DNA from: Duodenibacillus sp964509205
GTDB lineage: Bacteria > Pseudomonadota > Gammaproteobacteria > Burkholderiales > Burkholderiaceae_F
Length of the DNA: 21,002 bases
NCBI GenBank assembly: GCA_964509205.1
Contig: CAZDVW010000026.1
Span: 1 to 21,002, forward strand
Direction of reading: 5' to 3'
A program made the position numbers and the translations under genes. Shown in pieces: positions 1 through 7,930 of this stretch. The notes under the pieces are model-generated. The model was given only the letters and a program-made list of their open reading frames with translations, was not told the DNA's origin and did no database searches. The stretch's first letter is position 1; each line of letters begins with the position of its first letter.

Positions 1-73
1 CTTATAGCCGTTTTTGTTTTGAGATTCAAAATTCCGCAACGTTAACCCTAGTTCAGTAAGACGTAAGTAAGTG

Positions 74-103
74 TTGCCAGGAAAGATGTGTCATGCATAT
101 AAT
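74..103 (+). promoter_or_regulatory. Sigma-70 promoter of feoABC
   Basis: A -35 element TTGCCA (74-79, five of six consensus bases) is followed after 18 bp by a perfect -10 element TATAAT (98-103). The transcription start would fall near 110, at the edge of the Fur box, so repressor binding would block initiation directly. Read from sequence; not experimentally shown. Confidence 0.8.
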
Positions 104-109
104 TCCACG

Positions 110-128
110 AATGAGAATCATTCTCATT
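110..128. promoter_or_regulatory. Fur box operator
   Basis: AATGAGAATCATTCTCATT is a perfect 9-1-9 inverted repeat centred on 119. It closely resembles the classical 19-bp Fur consensus. It lies just downstream of the -10 element and upstream of feoA, so iron-loaded Fur is expected to repress the feo operon when iron is plentiful. The regulation is inferred from site and context. Confidence 0.9.
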
Positions 129-147
129 ATGTTTTTTGGAGGAAGTG

Positions 148-375
148 ATGCGCATTAAAGACATGTTGCCGGGGCAAATTGGCAAGATTGTGTCGTTTAC
201 AAGCGGTGCAGCCGAATATCGGCAACGCCTTTTGATGCTGGGTCTTGTACCAGGGACTCAGTTTGAACTTCAGCGGTATGCCCCTTTGGGTGATCCGGTT
301 GAAATTAAGGTTCGCGGTAGTCTAATAAGTCTTCGCAAGGGCGAAGCAGACGTCATGGATGTGGAGTCGGTTTAA
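148..375 (+). CDS. feoA: Ferrous iron transport protein A (FeoA)
   Basis: Encodes a 75-residue cytoplasmic SH3-like protein of the FeoA family, thought to bind FeoB and modulate its GTP-dependent Fe2+ transport. The sequence has the family pattern: a short N-terminal stretch ending in LPGQIGKI, a central segment with RLLMLGLVPGT, then a beta-rich end with PLGDPVEIKVRG and a SLRKGEA turn. The length is normal. I chose the ATG at 148 because GGAGGA (138-143) sits correctly before it; an in-frame TTG at 136 lies on that same Shine-Dalgarno and is unlikely. It is the first gene of feoABC, and its TAA stop directly abuts the feoB ATG. Expression should be Fur-controlled. Confidence 0.93.
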   Translation: MRIKDMLPGQIGKIVSFTSGAAEYRQRLLMLGLVPGTQFELQRYAPLGDPVEIKVRGSLISLRKGEADVMDVESV

Positions 376-2709
376 ATGAAACATACGATCTGTATCGTTG
401 GAAATCCGAATTGCGGAAAAACAACGTTGTTTAATGCACTTACGGGTGCGCATCAAGATGTCGGCAATTGGCCGGGTGTTACGGTAGAAAAGAAAGTCGG
501 ACACTACACGTATGATTCAGTTGAATACGAGCTTGTCGATCTTCCGGGAATCTATTCGCTTACGACTGTTTCCAAGACAGGAGAAGATGAGCGTGTAGCC
601 CGAAACTACATCTTGAGCCACGAAGCTGAAGCGGTTATTAACATCGTTGATGCATCGAATCTGGAACGTAATCTTTATCTCACGGCTCAACTCATTGAGA
701 TGCGCGTTCCGGTTATGCTCGTCGTCAACATGCTTGACGTTGCCAAAAAGCGCAAGATCGAAATCCGAATTGACGAATTAAGTCAGATGCTTGGGTGCCC
801 CGTTGTCGGAATTGTCGCTTCGCGTGAGCAGGGAGTTGTGGCGCTCAAGGAAATGATAGCGGCCTTTGTCTCGAATCCGTCGCTTCCCAAATTGACGCTT
901 CAGTATGCGCCGGAAATTGAAAAAGCACATAAAGAAATTGAGGCTGAGATCAGCAACGTAAAAAGCGTTCATCCGCATTGGTTCGCTATAGAAATTTTGG
1001 AAGGCGCCAATGGTGCGCGCGAATTGCTGGATAAGGATGTTCGTTCCCGCGTGATGCCTATCATCGAACGCACGGAAAAGTGTTTTGACGGGAATTTAGA
1101 TATCGCAGTTGCGGATGCTCGGTATAAGCTGGTCGCCGAGGTTAGCGCCAAGGTTGAGAATCGAGTCGGCGATCTACCGGCGACGTTGACGGATAAGATT
1201 GACAAAATTGTCTTGAATCGCATTGCAGGATTCCCCATTTTCCTCTGCATCATTTACTTCATGTTCCTGTTTACGCAGAACTTGGGAGCGGCCTTCATTG
1301 ACTTTTTTGATATTTTTGTCGGCGGAGTGATGGTCGACGGATTTGGAAAACTGCTCGAATCCATCGGAGTTCCTGAAATCGTAAAAGTTGTATTGGCCGA
1401 TGGCATCGGCGGCGGTCTTCAGACGGTATCAACGTTTATTCCTGTCGTGTTCTTCCTGTTCTTCTTCCTGGCAATTCTGGAAGATTCCGGTTACATGGCA
1501 CGTGCGGCCTTCGTGATGGACCGATTAATGCGTTTTCTCGGTCTCCCGGGAAGAGCATTTGTTCCGCTGATTGTCGGGTTCGGTTGCAACGTTCCGGCTG
1601 TGATGGCTACGCGTACGATGGATCGCGTCACGGATCGAATTCTGACGGTTCTGATGGCGCCGTTTATGAGTTGCGGCGCTCGTCTTCCTGTGTACGTGCT
1701 TTTTGCGGCGGCCTTCTTTCCGAAAAACGGGCAAAACCTTGTATTTGGTCTGTACCTGATTGGTATTTTTGCAGCGGTTCTCACGGGGTATTTGGTAAAG
1801 CGACTTATTCTTCCGGATGCCGCAGGTTCGTTTGTTATGGAAATCCCTCCCTATCATATTCCGACGGTGAAGGGGGTTCTCATTCGAACCTGGGATCGCT
1901 TAAAGAGTTTTGTGTGTCGTGCCGGCCGTGTCATCGTTGTTCTTGTAGCGTGTCTGTCTATTCTTAATTCACTCGGAACGGACGGCAGTTTCGGCAACGA
2001 GGATTCGGACCGTTCTGTGTTAAGTGAGATCGGTCGCACGATCGCTCCTGTGCTTTCTCCCATTGGCGTAACGCAGGAAAACTGGCCGGCTGCCGTTGGT
2101 GTTTTCACAGGCGTTCTTGCGAAGGAAGCGGTGATCGGAACGATGAATTCGCTGTATGAATCCATGGCAAGAACGGAAAACGCTAAGGATGAGGCGACAT
2201 CAGACGAAAAGGAAGAACCCTGGTCTCTCGGAGCCATTTTTGCTGAAGCTTGCGGAACCGTGGCCGACAATTTGAGTTCACTGGCCGATTCCGTGTTGGA
2301 TCCTCTGGGAATCAGTTCGGCAGAAGAGGAAGCAGTGGCTTCACTTGAAGCCCCTGAGCAGGCAACGGGCGCGGATGTGATGAAGAAGCTTTTCGGAAGT
2401 GATGTGGCGGCGTTTGCTTACTTGCTTCTTATTCTTCTGTACATGCCCTGTGCGGCAGCCATGGCGGCAATTTGGAATGAGGTTGGAACCGCCTGGACGA
2501 TTTTCGTCGCCGTTTGGACGACTCTTCTCGGTTATTCGGCCGCTACGATCTTTTATAAGCTCGGTACCTTCAGTGCCGATCCGACTGGTGCCAGCTTAGC
2601 AATTCTTTTGTGCCTTGTTGCCTTGGCAGCGGTTCTTCTCGCCATGCGCCGCACTGTTCGAAATATGCGTGCTAAGACACCGAAGATTTTTGAGATTCAC
2701 CAGATCTAG
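376..2709 (+). CDS. feoB: Ferrous iron transporter B (FeoB)
   Basis: Encodes a 777-residue inner-membrane Fe2+ transporter with an N-terminal GTPase domain, about the length of the E. coli protein. G-domain motifs are clear: the P-loop GNPNCGKT at 9-16, a G2-type NWPGVTVEKK at 31-40, DLPG at 55-58 and NMLD at 118-121. A helical GDI-like region follows. From about residue 285 there are many hydrophobic membrane segments with the gate-type motifs conserved in FeoB, such as EDSGYMARAAFVMDR, GFGCNVPA and ARLPVYV. The ATG touches the feoA stop with no gap, and GGAG at 363-366 within feoA can serve as ribosome site, so the two are probably translationally coupled. The gene is complete, with no missing key motif. 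Confidence 0.97.
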   Translation: MKHTICIVGNPNCGKTTLFNALTGAHQDVGNWPGVTVEKKVGHYTYDSVEYELVDLPGIYSLTTVSKTGEDERVARNYILSHEAEAVINIVDASNLERNLYLTAQLIEMRVPVMLVVNMLDVAKKRKIEIRIDELSQMLGCPVVGIVASREQGVVALKEMIAAFVSNPSLPKLTLQYAPEIEKAHKEIEAEISNVKSVHPHWFAIEILEGANGARELLDKDVRSRVMPIIERTEKCFDGNLDIAVADARYKLVAEVSAKVENRVGDLPATLTDKIDKIVLNRIAGFPIFLCIIYFMFLFTQNLGAAFIDFFDIFVGGVMVDGFGKLLESIGVPEIVKVVLADGIGGGLQTVSTFIPVVFFLFFFLAILEDSGYMARAAFVMDRLMRFLGLPGRAFVPLIVGFGCNVPAVMATRTMDRVTDRILTVLMAPFMSCGARLPVYVLFAAAFFPKNGQNLVFGLYLIGIFAAVLTGYLVKRLILPDAAGSFVMEIPPYHIPTVKGVLIRTWDRLKSFVCRAGRVIVVLVACLSILNSLGTDGSFGNEDSDRSVLSEIGRTIAPVLSPIGVTQENWPAAVGVFTGVLAKEAVIGTMNSLYESMARTENAKDEATSDEKEEPWSLGAIFAEACGTVADNLSSLADSVLDPLGISSAEEEAVASLEAPEQATGADVMKKLFGSDVAAFAYLLLILLYMPCAAAMAAIWNEVGTAWTIFVAVWTTLLGYSAATIFYKLGTFSADPTGASLAILLCLVALAAVLLAMRRTVRNMRAKTPKIFEIHQI

Positions 2710-2726
2710 CGAAGGAGGATTCTCAA

Positions 2727-2954
2727 ATGGGTTCAATCTTGGATATGGCTCGAATTGTTAAGGAGCGCAAAGCAGTCAGAGAGGCGGATCTCGCGCATGC
2801 ACTTTCCGTTAAGGAAGAGGTTGTTGCCATGATGGGCGAGCGACTCGCTCAGAAAGGGCAAGTGCGCCTGGAGGTTCGGCATCATGCCTGTCGCTTTAAT
2901 TGCGGTTGCGGAGGTTCCGATACCCGTTATTGGGTATCTGTCCCAGACTCCTAA
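2727..2954 (+). CDS. feoC: FeoC-like winged-helix protein with cysteine cluster
   Basis: Encodes 75 residues with a small winged-helix fold pattern: MARIVKERKAVREADLAHAL, then a recognition helix near 30-43 and a wing. A cysteine cluster C55-x3-C59-x-C61 follows, in CRFNCGCGG. FeoC proteins of enterobacteria carry a Cys-rich wing that can bind an iron-sulfur cluster, and they affect FeoB stability. Only three cysteines are present here against four in the Klebsiella type, and their spacing is tighter. AAGGAGGA at 2712-2719 gives a strong ribosome site before the ATG at 2727. It lies 17 nt after feoB and is the last gene before a terminator. The family call is based on size, cysteines and position; the biochemical role is inferred. 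Confidence 0.8.
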   Translation: MGSILDMARIVKERKAVREADLAHALSVKEEVVAMMGERLAQKGQVRLEVRHHACRFNCGCGGSDTRYWVSVPDS

Positions 2955-2980
2955 ATGTTAAGTTGAGCAATCCACCAAGA

Positions 2981-3013
2981 AACAGGGCACAACAAAGTTT
3001 GTTGTGCCCTGTT
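2981..3013. terminator. Bidirectional terminator between feoC and tsaD
   Basis: A perfect 16-1-16 inverted repeat: AACAGGGCACAACAAA (2981-2996) pairs with TTTGTTGTGCCCTGTT (2998-3013). Short T-rich tails follow on both strands. It lies between the ends of convergent feoC and tsaD and can terminate both. Confidence 0.85.
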
Positions 3014-3037
3014 TGCATAGGAAGACTTCGCAGAAGA

Positions 3038-4096
3038 CTATTTTTGAGTTTTAACATCAGGGTCAGCGGCTTGGGAAAGCGGCCAACGGGGTTTGGCAGA
3101 GAAGCTGTAACGCAGGGCGGCTGATTGACGTTGTGTCTCGTTCATTGATTCAAGACGAGAAAGACCTGCCACGGCGATCATGGCTCCATTGTCTGTGCAA
3201 AGCGAAATGGGCGGGAAGAAGACTTTGACGCCGCGCTTTCGGCTGGCTTCAAGAAGACCTGCCCTTAATTGCTTGTTGGCAGAAACTCCGCCTGCGACGA
3301 CGAGGCGCTTAATGCCCGTCATTTTGACGGCCTTCATGGCCTTTGTGACCAAAACGTCTGTAACGGCATCGGTGAATCCACGCGCGAGATTTCGTCGAAA
3401 TGTCGGATCTTTTGGATCTGAGGCGTTCATGACAGCTGTCAAAACGGCCGTTTTTAAACCGGAAAAACTCATGTCAAGTGACGGGCTGTGAAGCATTGGG
3501 CGGGGAAGTTCAACAGCATCGGGCGTGCCTTCATCCGCAAGGCGGGAAACGGCAGGGCCTCCCGGATAGCATTCCCCGAGAAGCTGCGCCGTTTTATCAA
3601 AGGCCTCGCCGGCGGCGTCATCAAGCGTCTCTCCGAGAAGTTGATAGTCTCCGAAGGCATTCACGCGCATGAACTGTGTGTGTCCGCCAGAGACAAGGAG
3701 CGCAATGAAGGGAAATTCCGGTTTAGGATCGGCCAAGCGCGCAGAAAGCAGGTGACCTTCTAAGTGATGTACGCCGATGACGGGAATTCTGAGGGCGTAA
3801 CCGATGGCATGCGCCACAGAAATGCCGACGAGAAGAGCTCCGGCAAGACCGGGACCTTCGGTGACGGCAATGGCATCGAGCGAGTCCTTCTTAACGCCGG
3901 CTTCTTCCAAAACTTGATCGGTAAGAGCAATCGTACGACGGATGTGATCACGGCTTGCCAGTTCCGGAACGACGCCGCCGTAGGCACGATGCATGTCGAT
4001 CTGAGTGTGGATAGCGTGCGCTAAGAGTCCCTTTTCGCTGTCAATAAGGGCAACGCCCGTTTCGTCGCACGAGCTTTCAATTCCGAGAACTTTCAT
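3038..4096 (-). CDS. tsaD: tRNA t6A biosynthesis protein TsaD
   Basis: TsaD transfers the threonylcarbamoyl group to A37 of ANN-decoding tRNAs, working with TsaB and TsaE. The 352-residue product begins MKVLGIESSCDETGVAL, the typical family start. Metal-binding histidines are at 111 and 115 (HHLEGH), the same numbering as in E. coli, and the third ligand Asp is near 302 in CTDNGAMIA. Nucleotide-binding motifs LVSGGHTQ, GEAFDKTA, FSGLKTAV and AGGVSANK are all present. I place the start at 4096 because the open frame further upstream (to 4237) has no family similarity. No clear Shine-Dalgarno precedes it. The gene is convergent with feoC and divergent from asd, so it is probably monocistronic. 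Confidence 0.96.
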   Translation of the reverse strand: MKVLGIESSCDETGVALIDSEKGLLAHAIHTQIDMHRAYGGVVPELASRDHIRRTIALTDQVLEEAGVKKDSLDAIAVTEGPGLAGALLVGISVAHAIGYALRIPVIGVHHLEGHLLSARLADPKPEFPFIALLVSGGHTQFMRVNAFGDYQLLGETLDDAAGEAFDKTAQLLGECYPGGPAVSRLADEGTPDAVELPRPMLHSPSLDMSFSGLKTAVLTAVMNASDPKDPTFRRNLARGFTDAVTDVLVTKAMKAVKMTGIKRLVVAGGVSANKQLRAGLLEASRKRGVKVFFPPISLCTDNGAMIAVAGLSRLESMNETQRQSAALRYSFSAKPRWPLSQAADPDVKTQK

Positions 4097-4396
4097 GAGA
4101 AAAACTGAACAAAAAATATTTAAAAGAGATTGTATTGCTTTTATTGAACGGACAGGGAGAGCGTCGTTTAGTTTTCGCAAAGAAACAAGGCGCATGAGCG
4201 TTCGATGTCCTAGCTGTTTTTCGGAGCCGTTTTTCAATTGTTCGGGTGCTGAAAGGAATTGTGTAGGCTCTTTGCGTCATTTCAACGAATTGTTGGCTTT
4301 ATTGTTTTTGACTGCTTGAGCTAAAAACAATATGGCATACTTTGCCTATCGCTAAAAAGGCCGATGTTGAGATTGTTTTTTATGAAAGGAGATTCC
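4097..4396. other. Divergent intergenic region tsaD/asd
   Basis: This 300-bp stretch separates the divergent starts of tsaD and asd. Short open frames on both strands have no recognisable product. A weak sigma-70-like pair for asd, TTGACT (4308-4313) with TATGGC (4331-4336) at 17 bp, can be drawn but the -10 is poor. No RNA gene or repeat is evident. Confidence 0.5.
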
Positions 4397-5530
4397 ATGA
4401 AACTTGGAATGGTTGGTTGGCGCGGCATGGTCGGAAGTGTTCTGATGGAAAGAATGCGGCAAGAGAATGATTTTTCGTTCGTTGAAACAACAACGTTTTT
4501 CTCGACATCAGCGGCTGGAAAACCTGCTCCGACAGGGATTCCTAATGCGGCTCCGATCTTAGAAGATGCGTCAGACATCGCAGCTCTTTCTCGGTGTGAC
4601 GTCATCATGAGCTGTCAGGGCGGTGACTATACAAAATCAATTCACCCTAAATTGCGTGAAAGCGGGTGGAAAGGCTACTGGATTGATGCGGCGAGTGCTC
4701 TTCGGATGAAAGAAGATGCGGTCATCATTCTCGATCCGGTGAATCGCCATGTGATTGACCAGAGCTTGAAAGCCGGCATTAAGGATTATGTCGGCGGAAA
4801 CTGCACGGTTTCTCTGATGCTGATGGCTCTTGACGGACTTGTGAAGGAAGGATTGATTGAGTGGGTGACGTCCATGACGTATCAGGCTGCCAGCGGCGCC
4901 GGTGCGAAAAACATGCGTGAACTCTTGAGTCAGATGGGATATCTTCATGCAACAGTTCAAGAGGCGCTTGCGGATCCCCGTTCGGCGATTTTGGATATCG
5001 ATCGACGTGTGACGGCCGCTTTTTCGAACTCCGATTTCCCGAAGACAGCCTTCGGGGCGCCTTTAGCCGGTTCTTTAATCCCGTGGATTGATTCCGACCT
5101 CGGCAACGGACAGTCGCGCGAGGAGTGGAAAGGAGGAGCAGAAGCCAACAAAATTTTGGGGCTTCCAGAGAATGGTACTCCGGGATCCTTGACAGTTGAG
5201 GGACTTTGCGTACGCGTCGGGAGTATGCGGTGCCACAGCCAGGCTTTGACGATCAAACTGAAAAAAGACATCTCCTGCGAGGAGATTGAAAGATTGCTGG
5301 ATTCATCCAATGAATGGGCATTCGTTGTTCCAAACCGCAAGGAGGAATCGATTGCAGAGTTGTCTCCGGCAAAAGTCTCAGGAACGCTTCGGATTCCTGT
5401 CGGTCGCATCCGCAAATTGGCGATGGGGCCGGAATTCATCAGTGCCTTTACTGTTGGCGATCAATTGCTCTGGGGTGCTGCGGAACCGTTGCGGCGTATG
5501 TTGCGAATCCTCGCAGAGCGAAAGAGTTAA
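4397..5530 (+). CDS. asd: Aspartate-semialdehyde dehydrogenase
   Basis: Asd reduces aspartyl-4-phosphate to aspartate semialdehyde with NADPH, the branch point to lysine/diaminopimelate, threonine and methionine. The 377-residue product opens with the proteobacterial NADP-binding sequence MKLGMVGWRGMVGSVLMERM. The catalytic cysteine is C136 in GGNCTVSLM and the catalytic histidine is about H280 in MRCHSQALTIKL. The motif SGAGAKNMREL is also present. This is the Gram-negative type rather than the short Gram-positive form. AAAGGAGA (4385-4392) precedes the ATG at 4397; an in-frame ATG at 4364 lies before that site and would add residues foreign to the family. The gene stands alone, followed by a strong terminator. 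Confidence 0.97.
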   Translation: MKLGMVGWRGMVGSVLMERMRQENDFSFVETTTFFSTSAAGKPAPTGIPNAAPILEDASDIAALSRCDVIMSCQGGDYTKSIHPKLRESGWKGYWIDAASALRMKEDAVIILDPVNRHVIDQSLKAGIKDYVGGNCTVSLMLMALDGLVKEGLIEWVTSMTYQAASGAGAKNMRELLSQMGYLHATVQEALADPRSAILDIDRRVTAAFSNSDFPKTAFGAPLAGSLIPWIDSDLGNGQSREEWKGGAEANKILGLPENGTPGSLTVEGLCVRVGSMRCHSQALTIKLKKDISCEEIERLLDSSNEWAFVVPNRKEESIAELSPAKVSGTLRIPVGRIRKLAMGPEFISAFTVGDQLLWGAAEPLRRMLRILAERKS

Positions 5531-5550
5531 AGACAAATTGGAAAGAATCG

Positions 5551-5600
5551 AAAGCCGTTCTGTCTCGACTGTTTGAGAGCCAGAACGGCTTTTGTTTTTG
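5551..5600 (+). terminator. Rho-independent terminator of asd
   Basis: AAAGCCGTTCTG (5551-5562) pairs with CAGAACGGCTTT (5581-5592), and an inner TCTC/GAGA pair extends the stem. The T-rich tail TTGTTTTTG follows. It lies 20 nt past the asd stop and before the convergent fusion gene. Confidence 0.9.
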
Positions 5601-5628
5601 CGCCGTGCGTCCGATTTGTCGCAGGGTC

Positions 5629-7158
5629 TCAGTTTTGGAGAGCCGTACTCATAAATTGAACGATGTGGTTCATTTCATCCGGCGAGATTTCGTGTTCCAT
5701 CTCGTATTCCCGCCAAACGAGAGTGTCAACTTTGGTTTCAATGAAACTGGCGGACTTGCGAGCAATAATCGGGTTGATGACATCGTCATAGGCCCCGTGG
5801 GCAACAAAAAACGGCGTCATCTTTCCTGCGGGAGTGATGTCGTTGTCGAGAATGTCTGCAGCAGGAAGGTAGCCTGATAAGGCAATGACGCCGGCAAGCG
5901 TTCGAGCCTGCCGCAGTCCGCTGTAGAGCGCCATCGCCGCACCCTGAGAGAAGCCTCCCAGGAAAATAGTTTCAGCCGGGATTCCTTGACTGACGATTCG
6001 GTTAATGATCTGAGAAATTCTCAAGTGCATGGATTTCAATCCGGGGATATCCTCCGGTTGCTCACCGATACCGGCAAGGATATCGTACCATGCAGTTGTA
6101 ATTTGTCCGTTCTGAACGGTGAGGGGCTTCCTTGGCGCACGAGGAAGGATCAGGCGTGTTTTGGGGCCGCCGAAATCAAGGATTTCCTTGGAAAAGGGCG
6201 AAAAGTTTTCCGGCGTCGTTCCCATTCCGTGCAACCATACCAGTGTGCAGTCGGGTCTTGATCCGTCTTCAGGTTCCTTGATGATGACATCAAGCGGCTC
6301 AATTCCTCGTTTATTCGAGTCAGAGACAAGTCTCACTCCGCGTTGCACGGAGCGTCGGGCAATGGCCTCATCGCTCATTTTCGGTCGGTCACTGCGGTAT
6401 GACGGAGTTGTTCTGAAATGGGGTGATGCCGTTCCAGAGGCCGAAACAGAGTACCCCGGACGCGCAGTCGATTCTTTTGTTGTGACAGCGGCTTGCGTAT
6501 AGGACGGAGCAGGATCTTCTCTTAACGGCAAATGCTGTACAGCCGTCGGCGAAGTCTCCTTGGGTTTGTCTTCGAGTTCTTCGCTTGTCGAGTTTTCGGA
6601 CTCGCGCAATTCAATCGCCGGACCGCCGACCTGATCAAGATAGTCAGAAATGCAGTCGAAAACACCGGCTTCACGTTTTTCTCCGTTCGGGAAAAAAACA
6701 CCGCGAAGGACGTCAGGGATGTCAGACGACACGCTCGGAAGGTTGACGATGAGAGTGTCGTGATCGGGCGTCTCTCTGAGTGCGGCTGTTTGTCGCGAGA
6801 GCATGGCAGCTGAATTTTTAAACGACTGAATTCGGCGCATCTGCTCGCCGATTCCGGGCAACTCATAGGTGCTGACAAGACGCGTCGCTTGCGGAACCAC
6901 ATCGGCTTTCGTAAGTCCCGTTGCGCCGGCCGTGAATATGACGTCGCAGAGGACTCGGTCGGAGAGTTCACGCAAGGTATCTTCTACGCTGTAGAGTTCA
7001 TTGATAACGGGGCGAGCAATAATGCGAACGGGACTGGCAAACGAAGCTCTGCAGCAGGTCTCAACGGCTCCCATAACGCGGGCAGATTGTTCCGGGGTTT
7101 CCGCAACACCCACGATTCCGATCAAAATCTCGTTCGGATAACGGCGTTCAAATGACAT
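5629..7158 (-). CDS. MogA-like domain fused to a carboxylesterase (alpha/beta hydrolase)
   Basis: The 509-residue product joins two unrelated folds. Residues about 5-185 align by eye with MogA/MoaB molybdopterin-binding proteins: GIVGVAE, then TAGATGLTKADVVPQAT, ELPGIGEQMRRI, LSRQ and IVNLPS. Key positions are changed: the TGGTG signature reads AGATG, the SDRAS-type start is lost, and the Asp matching E. coli MogA D49 appears to be Asn. Residues 190-290 form a Ser/Thr/Pro-rich linker. Residues 300-509 match the small carboxylesterase family (YpfH, Pseudomonas esterase II) with WLHGMG and a complete triad: S404 (GFSQG), D458 (HGAYDD) and H489 (MEHE). The start ATG at 7158 shares its A with the darP stop (TGATG), implying coupling. 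The esterase is likely active; adenylyltransferase activity is doubtful. Confidence 0.85.
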   Translation of the reverse strand: MSFERRYPNEILIGIVGVAETPEQSARVMGAVETCCRASFASPVRIIARPVINELYSVEDTLRELSDRVLCDVIFTAGATGLTKADVVPQATRLVSTYELPGIGEQMRRIQSFKNSAAMLSRQTAALRETPDHDTLIVNLPSVSSDIPDVLRGVFFPNGEKREAGVFDCISDYLDQVGGPAIELRESENSTSEELEDKPKETSPTAVQHLPLREDPAPSYTQAAVTTKESTARPGYSVSASGTASPHFRTTPSYRSDRPKMSDEAIARRSVQRGVRLVSDSNKRGIEPLDVIIKEPEDGSRPDCTLVWLHGMGTTPENFSPFSKEILDFGGPKTRLILPRAPRKPLTVQNGQITTAWYDILAGIGEQPEDIPGLKSMHLRISQIINRIVSQGIPAETIFLGGFSQGAAMALYSGLRQARTLAGVIALSGYLPAADILDNDITPAGKMTPFFVAHGAYDDVINPIIARKSASFIETKVDTLVWREYEMEHEISPDEMNHIVQFMSTALQN

Positions 7159-7733
7159 CAAAGTTCCCCCGATGATAAATTATCTTCGGCAAGCAAGTTC
7201 AGTGTTGAAAGTTGCCCGGCATGGATAAGTTTGTAGAGTTCCCGTGCGCTTTTCGGCGGTTTGTTTTGCATGATTTCTTTCCGAGCCGTCCGCACAAGTT
7301 GTCTTAGTTTTTGTATAGGAACCTGAGGATTCTTGGCGATGTAGTCGGTTACGGCCGCGTCGCTTTGAATCATGGCATCGCGAATCTTCTCGGTCTGACG
7401 GTGAGCGATCGCGGCGGCTTTGCTCTCTCCGGTTGCTCGATCGATTGCCTCACGGACGCTTTTCGCATCCAGAGCGCGCATGAATTTTCCGATCAACTGC
7501 AGTTGACGACGTCTTGCACCGAAACTTTTCATCTTTCCGAGATCCTCAATGGCCTCAGAAAGAGCTTGCGGAAGTGCAATTTTTGAACGTTGCTCCTGCG
7601 AGAGTTCGCTTAATTCTTTTCCGAGAGCCTGAAGTTCTTCGGCCTCTCTTTTCTTTTGAGATTTTGATGGGCCGGCGAACTCTTCGCTGTCCTCGGATTC
7701 AACTTCACGGGTGTCATAAAACATTTTTTTCAT
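7158..7733 (-). CDS. darP: Dual-action ribosomal maturation protein DarP (YjgA, DUF615)
   Basis: DarP (YjgA) associates with late 50S ribosomal precursors and helps peptidyl-transferase centre maturation. The product has the family layout: an acidic N-terminus (VESEDSEEF), then KSQKKREAEELQALGKEL, the conserved RRRQLQLIGKFMR, and a C-terminal RKEIMQNKPPKSARELYKLI. The start is uncertain among ATG codons at 7742, 7733 and 7724. A GAGG lies 10 nt before the last and close before 7733; none has an ideal ribosome site, and I list the middle one. Its stop overlaps the start of the MogA-esterase gene by one base, so they form one transcript. A darP-mogA order is, from memory, usual in Burkholderiales. 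Confidence 0.9.
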   Translation of the reverse strand: MKKMFYDTREVESEDSEEFAGPSKSQKKREAEELQALGKELSELSQEQRSKIALPQALSEAIEDLGKMKSFGARRRQLQLIGKFMRALDAKSVREAIDRATGESKAAAIAHRQTEKIRDAMIQSDAAVTDYIAKNPQVPIQKLRQLVRTARKEIMQNKPPKSARELYKLIHAGQLSTLNLLAEDNLSSGEL

Positions 7734-7930
7734 GCCTCGCATGATAGCCGAAAACCTTCGCAGTTCCGTCATCGGTCTATTTGGGAGAAAAAAGCTGTAT
7801 ACATTTTGAAAAATAATGTTTTAAATCGAAATGGTTGATATCCTGCAAAAGATATAAACTGCGCAGAGGAATTTAGGGCTTTTCTCCCGTAAATTACCCG
7901 TTTATTGACTCGAGGAAAGAAAATTAGTTT

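Noticed and set aside
1525..1857. Minus-strand and alternative-frame open frames inside feoB
   Set aside because: feoB coding is certain from its motifs; the other frames have no independent support.
7743..7930. A heat-shock (sigma-32) promoter before htpX
   Set aside because: htpX is heat-induced in E. coli, but no CTTGAA with a CCCCAT-type -10 at the right spacing is visible; TATAAA at 7853 has no suitably spaced -35.
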